Assembly (NCBI GenBank): GCA_038503065.1
Contig: JBCAMK010000002.1
Span: 2,108,001-2,172,000, forward strand
DNA: 64,000 nt
Direction: 5' to 3'
Origin: Paragyromitra xinjiangensis
Lineage: Eukaryota > Ascomycota > Pezizomycetes > Pezizales > Discinaceae
Positions 59,454 to 64,000 of this stretch are shown piece after piece; the first letter of the stretch is position 1, and every line of letters begins with the position of its first letter. Made by a program: the position numbers and the translations under genes. Below the pieces are notes generated by a model that made no database searches, was not told the DNA's origin, and saw only the letters and a list, made by a program, of their open reading frames with translations.

Positions 59454-60432
59454 ATGTCTGTCGAGAGAAAATACCTCACCTACAATCAGGTACAAATTTT
59501 CTTCTTTCGTTTCGAAAAGTTAACAATAATAGCTAATTATCTGAGTCAACGCAGATCCATAAACTCTGCCAGCAGTCAGCACAGAAGATTCTCAATGAGT
59601 TCAAACCAAATCTCATGATTGCGTACGTCTTTCTCAGCTCTGTATTAGGTTCAAGAAAGTAATTCAGTGACATTCTTGCTGACTTCTAATCAGCATCGGT
59701 GGCGGCGGTTACGTCCCTGCCCGAATTCTTCGGTTCGTACCCCCCTCCCACAACCAGTCTCCAACATTCGATGATTCGAGTCTAATTTCCGCATGTAGCT
59801 CATTCCTCAAGACACCCGGCTCTCCCAACATTCCAATCCAGGCCATCGGGCTGTCTTTATATGAGAAACTAGTCTCAGAAGAAGGCCCTGAAGAGGAACC
59901 GGGCACAAAAGTTACCAGGACTCAGTGGCTCGATTTCTCCTCGTTGAAGAACACCGATTTGATTGGCAAGAACATCCTCATTGTCGACGAGGTCGATGAC
60001 ACCAGGACCACGCTGCAGTATGCTGTGCAGGAACTGACCAAGGACGTCGAGGAACAAGCCAAGAAGCTTGGCAGAACCGAAAAGACAAATTTCTACATCT
60101 TCGTACTCCACGTGAGTTTTTATCCTTTCTTGAGGGCTATGAGGAATGTATGAGGTTCGTGGGAAACTAATTTGAGCGGTGATGTAGAACAAAGATAAGC
60201 CGAAGAGGGGAGTCCTCCCTGAAGATATGATTAAGGAAGGACGATATCTTGCTGCAGAGACTGTTGGGAACGTCTGGTGCTGTTATCCATGGGAGGCTAC
60301 GTATGTTCACTTTGTTACCCATATTTAACCTCCGGTTCCCTTAGACCTACACTTGTGCTGATAATGCCCAAAAGTGATATCGACGCACATGACCGATTGG
60401 CTGCACTACCGGAGAAGCAAAACGGAAATTAG
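59454..60432 (+). CDS. HPT1: Hypoxanthine-guanine phosphoribosyltransferase
   Basis: Six exons (59454-59489, 59555-59622, 59694-59732, 59799-60111, 60188-60300, 60375-60432) give 208 residues. Family runs: KYLTYNQIHKLCQQSAQKI, LMIAIGGGGYVPARILR, TRTQWLDF, the PRPP-binding loop NILIVDEVDDTRTTLQ, and VWCCYPWEATDIDAHDRLA near the end. It salvages hypoxanthine and guanine to IMP and GMP with PRPP in the cytosol, and matches yeast Hpt1 rather than the shorter Xpt1. All five introns keep phase and restore conserved residues. The last exon after the PWEATD motif is shorter than in yeast. Confidence 0.95.
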
Positions 60433-62017
60433 TTTGTTCTAGAATGACCAAAAGGACAAAAAAAAGGCATTCTTCTAAAGTTTTCGCAACTGTACTTGTG
60501 TTTATGCTTCTTCTCACTGTCTTTTATATTAGTTTTTTTGTTTTGGGGTCTGGATTTCCTTTCATCGGGTTTTCTGTCGGTGAATATACAACTACGCGTT
60601 TTTCTTTTTTTTCTTTTTTTATTTCCCTAGACGGCTAGATGGTTAGAAGAGCACTTTCCATTGATGCTTTTCACATACCTTATGACAAAGGCTGATGCAA
60701 AAGAAGCCGAATCTCTACCCGTGGGTTTCGTTTCCTCCTTCCTTTTTTACTTCAATTCTGTGTCGTGCTTTCTTTTTTCTTCTCGCAAAAACAATAAAAC
60801 CCGATCGGTCCCTGCATAGACGAGAGATCTTATGCACTATGACGAAAAAAAATTTTCCCGGAAGGTCGGATGCAGGATGGCTAGGTAAGTTAATATCCGG
60901 GCTAATTTGTGCCGGTCGGTAGGGGGAGGGGTTGTTGGTTAAGCTTCCTGATTTCGACCACACGCCGCTATGTACTTTATCTCGCATTCCCATCGTGCAT
61001 GCAGCTAGAGTGCCATCTTGGACTTCTAAACTTTTGAACTTATTTTGCTGTCACAAATTTCTGTCAACCTCCGCGTAGGTTGGCTATACTAGAGCGTAAA
61101 TATTTCTTAGCAGAGGCATCTAGCTAGTCTCTCCGGGCTAAGCAGGATTTCTTTAGGCTCAAACACAATAAATCATTTGCCTAGTATGTTCTTTTGTCAC
61201 GTTATGAGGCCAGTAGTACACCATTATTCCATAAGGTCACCTCCCCTAGCCCTAGTTGTAAGCTAAAGGGCACGTGGGCCTTAAATCGATGCACTTGGTT
61301 ACCAAGAAGCTTTGACCTAATCTCATGGGCTCCGCTCTCGTTCCTTTCTATTCTGGTGACTAGTATGGCATGTGGACTACCCAGCAGACCAAAAGCGGAG
61401 ATACAGGAATACAACAGGTGCTTCTTTAGAACCCTAGCTTAATAAAATGGTTGTAAAAAGAACGAAATGAGTGAAAACCGATAAGGGTAGTCAAAACTCG
61501 TTTTAAGGATCTTAGAATTTTAGGTTCGTCACGGGTGTGGCAAAAACCTTGGGTGTACACAGTTAGTTAAAAGGCCAAAAAATAAAAGGAGCTTTGGAAC
61601 CCCCAAGTTAAGTGAGAGGCCCCCTCAAAAGCACACATCTTTGACGCCTTCTATAGTACTGCTGACACCTGCACTGATGCATAATAATTTGTATAAACAC
61701 CTACTAGTAGAGAGGGTTCAAATAATTGAGGTAGATGGTGATGAACGTGGGCGACGTAATTATTTTAAAATCATAAAATCGTGGGGGGTGCTGCAACCAC
61801 CCCTAGGATTTTACATTAATCCTCGGTAACTTTCACCTTACGCCACCTTGAATCGCTTGCTGTTAAAATTGAGCCTCTAAAATCTCTATTTAAAAAACCT
61901 AAAAGCGAGCATTGACTACCCTTAATGGAAGTGGGAGCGGGGCACGGCAACATGACACGACGAACTAAAGGATATCGGAAGTGGGTACACATCAGAAAAT
62001 TAGTAGAGTTGAAAATA

Positions 62018-62186
62018 CAGCTGTACCTTGCTATAGCGAACCTTCACATAGCGAATCCCTCGCTGTAGCGAATTGATTCAGCCACAGCTTTTTTCCCTTC
62101 CACAGTGCTACTCCGTAGGTATTGAATTTGCTATATCAAGCGAATTTTGGTGGATTATGCAGGTTCGGTATAGCAAGGTACGACCA
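62018..62186. mobile_element. Pogo/Tc1-like MITE, copy 1
   Basis: 169-base element flanked by TA at 62016-62017 and 62187-62188. Terminal inverted repeats begin CAGCTGTACCTTGCTATAGC and end as the complement of CAG-type ends (GGTTCGGTATAGCAAGGTAC). The interior shares GTATTGAATTTGCTATATC and TGGATT.TGCAGGTTCGG with copy 2. TA duplication plus CAG-starting ends fit the Tc1/mariner-pogo superfamily. It is too short to code for a transposase. Confidence 0.75.
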
Positions 62187-62701
62187 TACGTTAAACACGG
62201 TGCAAGCCAGGAAGGCACGAAAGCACCTAAAACGCGGGAAAGCATAGTAGGCTAAGGCTATTCCTAAAAGAGCGACACGCAAGGATGACGGAAATGAATC
62301 AAAAGTTATCCCTAATTTGGCGCGATAGCTATCTGGGTAGGGTTTAGTTACGGGTACCCGTAGACGAGACTAGTGATCCAATTTTTCTTTCGGGTCGTTA
62401 GGTTTAAGCACGGGTGGAATTTTTGTTCTTCATTGGCCTACATGTAGGCATAGGAAATACTTTTACTTGCCCTACGCAACTTATGACAGTGTGTTTGAGA
62501 GTGCCATAACCAAGGTAGTCGTAAGTGCTTAACGGAAAAATCTAGCTTGCCATGGAGGCTAGATGCAGCGAGTGATATTCCATAGTGCCGGATCGGGAAT
62601 CCACGAGTGTTTGCCACCCATACCAGAACCCTAGAGTTTCAATCCTAATTAGGTCAGGGTGTCTGCGTATTCGGATATGGATACTCACTCAGTAGTGTCT
62701 A

Positions 62702-62887
62702 CAGTCGTACCTTGCTATACCGAACCTTCGCATACCGAATTTTTTGCTGTAACGAATGGATTCGGCCAGACCTTTTTTTTCTTTCACAACGCTACTCTAT
62801 AAGTATTGAATTTGCTGTAATGAATAGTTTGCTATATCGAACGAATTTCAGTGGATTGTGCAGGTTCGGCACAGCAAGGTACGGCTG
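62702..62887. mobile_element. Pogo/Tc1-like MITE, copy 2
   Basis: 186-base relative of the previous element, flanked by TA at 62700-62701 and 62888-62889. Its ends CAGTCGTACCTTGCTATACC and GGTACGGCTG are near-perfect inverted repeats of about 25 bases. It differs from copy 1 by substitutions and by an extra piece near TGTAATGAATAGTTTGC, so the two copies are old or come from different subfamilies. Confidence 0.78.
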
Positions 62888-63252
62888 TATGCCTAGATTG
62901 TTTGAAATATACGCACGTTATCTAGTCTGTTTGACTCAATTTCTCCTCTAGGCCTTCTCTCCCCGTGCTCTTGTCTTCTCTACATAACACCAACTATCGC
63001 ACTGTGAAATGGTGGATACCCCAGCTATAGTTGAGAGCACGATACTGGCAATTTTATCCATGTGGTTCTGCCCAATGCAACCAACTCGCAAATTCGCATC
63101 ATACATAAAATTTAATCATCATTAGAAATAAAATCCCTCCTCTAAGAGATCTTAAATAATTCCTCTATGCTATAGGTATACCGCCGTCCAAAAAAAAGTC
63201 TTCGCCGCACCACACCAGTTCACTCGCTCTACAATTACTCCACACTAGCACA

Positions 63253-63986
63253 TCACAACTTCGCCTTCTCTTTAAATGCTGGACTAACCAACGCATCATA
63301 TGCAAAGCTTGCTAATGAATCGCTTGCCGTGGAAACAGTATGTGTAAACAACCCTCTCGTATCAACCATAGATGGGTTCAGATCCTCGACTTTGTTAGCG
63401 CCGATTAAACGCATATTCATTACGAACTCATCCTGAAATGTACAGTTAATTTCAAGTCTCAGCCATAGAAGTACAAGGGGGAAAGTTGAACATACTTTCA
63501 ACAACTGCATAGCTCTATTAGCTCCCTTCTCCCCATACGCGCTCATCGCATACAAGAACGGCCTTCCAATACCCACCCCTTTCGCACCAAGACAAAGCGC
63601 CTTAATGATATCCGTCGCTCTCCTAATCCCACCATCGATATAAACCTCAATCTTATTCTCCAATCCCCTCTTCTTCAGCTCCGGCATCACCTCCGCGAGT
63701 ACTTCAATCCCCGAGGGTGCGGTATCTAGCTGTCGTCCACCGTGATTTGACAATACTACACCGGCAACACCATATTCGACTGCTGTGAGCACGTCTTCAA
63801 TCCGTTGTACGCCTTTAAGCACAATCGGCATCTTGGTAATGGATTGGAAATACGGAATGTCTTTCCACGAGAGAGAGGGGTCGATAAAAGAAGATATTGC
63901 ACGTGCGGCACCTTGAGAACGGTCGACATCGTCATTATCAACTTTTTGAACATTCGTGCCGACGTCATCGAATTTCGAGCGCATGT
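63253..63986 (-). CDS. CYB2: L-lactate dehydrogenase (cytochrome b2) / FMN alpha-hydroxy-acid dehydrogenase, 3' part
   Basis: Minus-strand exons 63496-63986 and 63253-63432 are visible; the 5' part lies beyond the right edge, behind an intron whose acceptor (TTGACAG) is at 63987. The 223 visible residues are the C-terminal half of the FMN barrel: GAARAISSFIDPSLSWKDI, PIVLKGVQRIEDV with the flavin-binding Lys, SNHGGRQLD with the catalytic His and substrate Arg, VYIDGGIRRATDI and GIGRPFLYAMSAYG. Yeast Cyb2 oxidises L-lactate in the mitochondrial intermembrane space, passing electrons to cytochrome c. The N-terminal cytochrome b5 domain that would separate Cyb2 from a plain hydroxy-acid oxidase is not in view, though GAARAISSFIDPSL favours Cyb2. 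The intron 63433-63495 is 63 bases, in frame and stop-free. Confidence 0.85.
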
Positions 63987-64000
63987 CTGTCAAACAAGGT

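Larger units (their letters stand above)
60433..63252. other. Intergenic region with two pogo-like MITE copies
   Basis: The first 400 bases are T-rich 3' flank of HPT1. The rest is non-coding with two related inverted-repeat elements (62018-62186 and 62702-62887) and one TACATGTA at 62449-62456. No gene is supported. Confidence 0.55.

Noticed and set aside
61120..61160. GGGCTAAGCAGG-like string recalling part of 5S rRNA
   Set aside because: Only about a dozen bases match; the rest of a 5S gene is absent.
1..64000. tRNA, rRNA, CRISPR or bacterial operon signals
   Set aside because: I looked for T-loop (GTTCRANYC) plus cloverleaf pairing and for regular spaced repeats and found none that hold up.

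Overview
The window is eukaryotic nuclear DNA from a filamentous ascomycete fungus. The evidence is the gene set (copper-fist regulator, Bye1, Rsc9, Tco89, Kar5, Rec114, cytochrome b2), many short GT-AG introns of about 50-135 bp with CTRAY-type branch sites close to the acceptor, small intergenic spaces and ordinary fungal promoters. Intron richness and sequence style would fit an early-diverging Pezizomycotina lineage (for example Pezizomycetes), but I cannot fix the genus. I see no bacterial-style operons, CRISPR, rRNA or convincing tRNA.

Layout. 1-3.7 kb: leader and gene of a copper-fist transcription factor (+). 3.7-7.2 kb: non-coding. 7.2-12 kb: a ZNF830/CCDC16-like nuclear protein without its zinc finger (-), diverging from Bye1 (+). 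14-15 kb: a 2-oxoglutarate/Fe(II) prolyl-hydroxylase-like enzyme (+). 15-25.9 kb: gene-poor and rich in inverted-repeat (MITE-like) elements, with one small Cys-rich protein of unknown function (-). 25.9-33.4 kb: F-box protein with RPEL-like motifs (+), proteasome alpha-3 Pre9 (-), WW/FF splicing-type protein Urn1 (+), and mitochondrial branched-chain keto-acid dehydrogenase E1 alpha (+). 34.6-36.3 kb: meiotic Rec114-like protein (-). 38.8-45.3 kb: Rsc9 (+) and Tco89 (+). 45.8-55.2 kb: guanylate kinase (-), a small mitochondrial protein (+), Rad4/XPC (-) and Kar5 (+). 56.1-60.4 kb: NC2 beta (-), Arp6 (+) and Hpt1 (+). 60.4-63.2 kb: non-coding with two pogo-like MITE copies. The right edge holds the 3' part of cytochrome b2 lactate dehydrogenase (-).

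The genes are housekeeping and do not form a pathway cluster. Recurrent themes are chromatin and transcription (Bye1, Rsc9, Arp6, NC2 beta), nucleotide metabolism (Guk1, Hpt1), mitochondrial metabolism (E1 alpha, Cyb2) and the sexual cycle (Rec114, Kar5). Two pairs share short divergent promoters: Pre9/Urn1 with 273 bp and NC2 beta/Arp6 with 298 bp. Exon joins were worked out by hand from splice consensus, reading phase and family conservation. I found no clearly novel system. The best leads are the nine-fold-looking excess of the palindrome TACATGTA in non-coding DNA, the MITE families, the zinc-finger-less ZNF830 homologue, start codons on micro-exons, and stop-free 3n introns.
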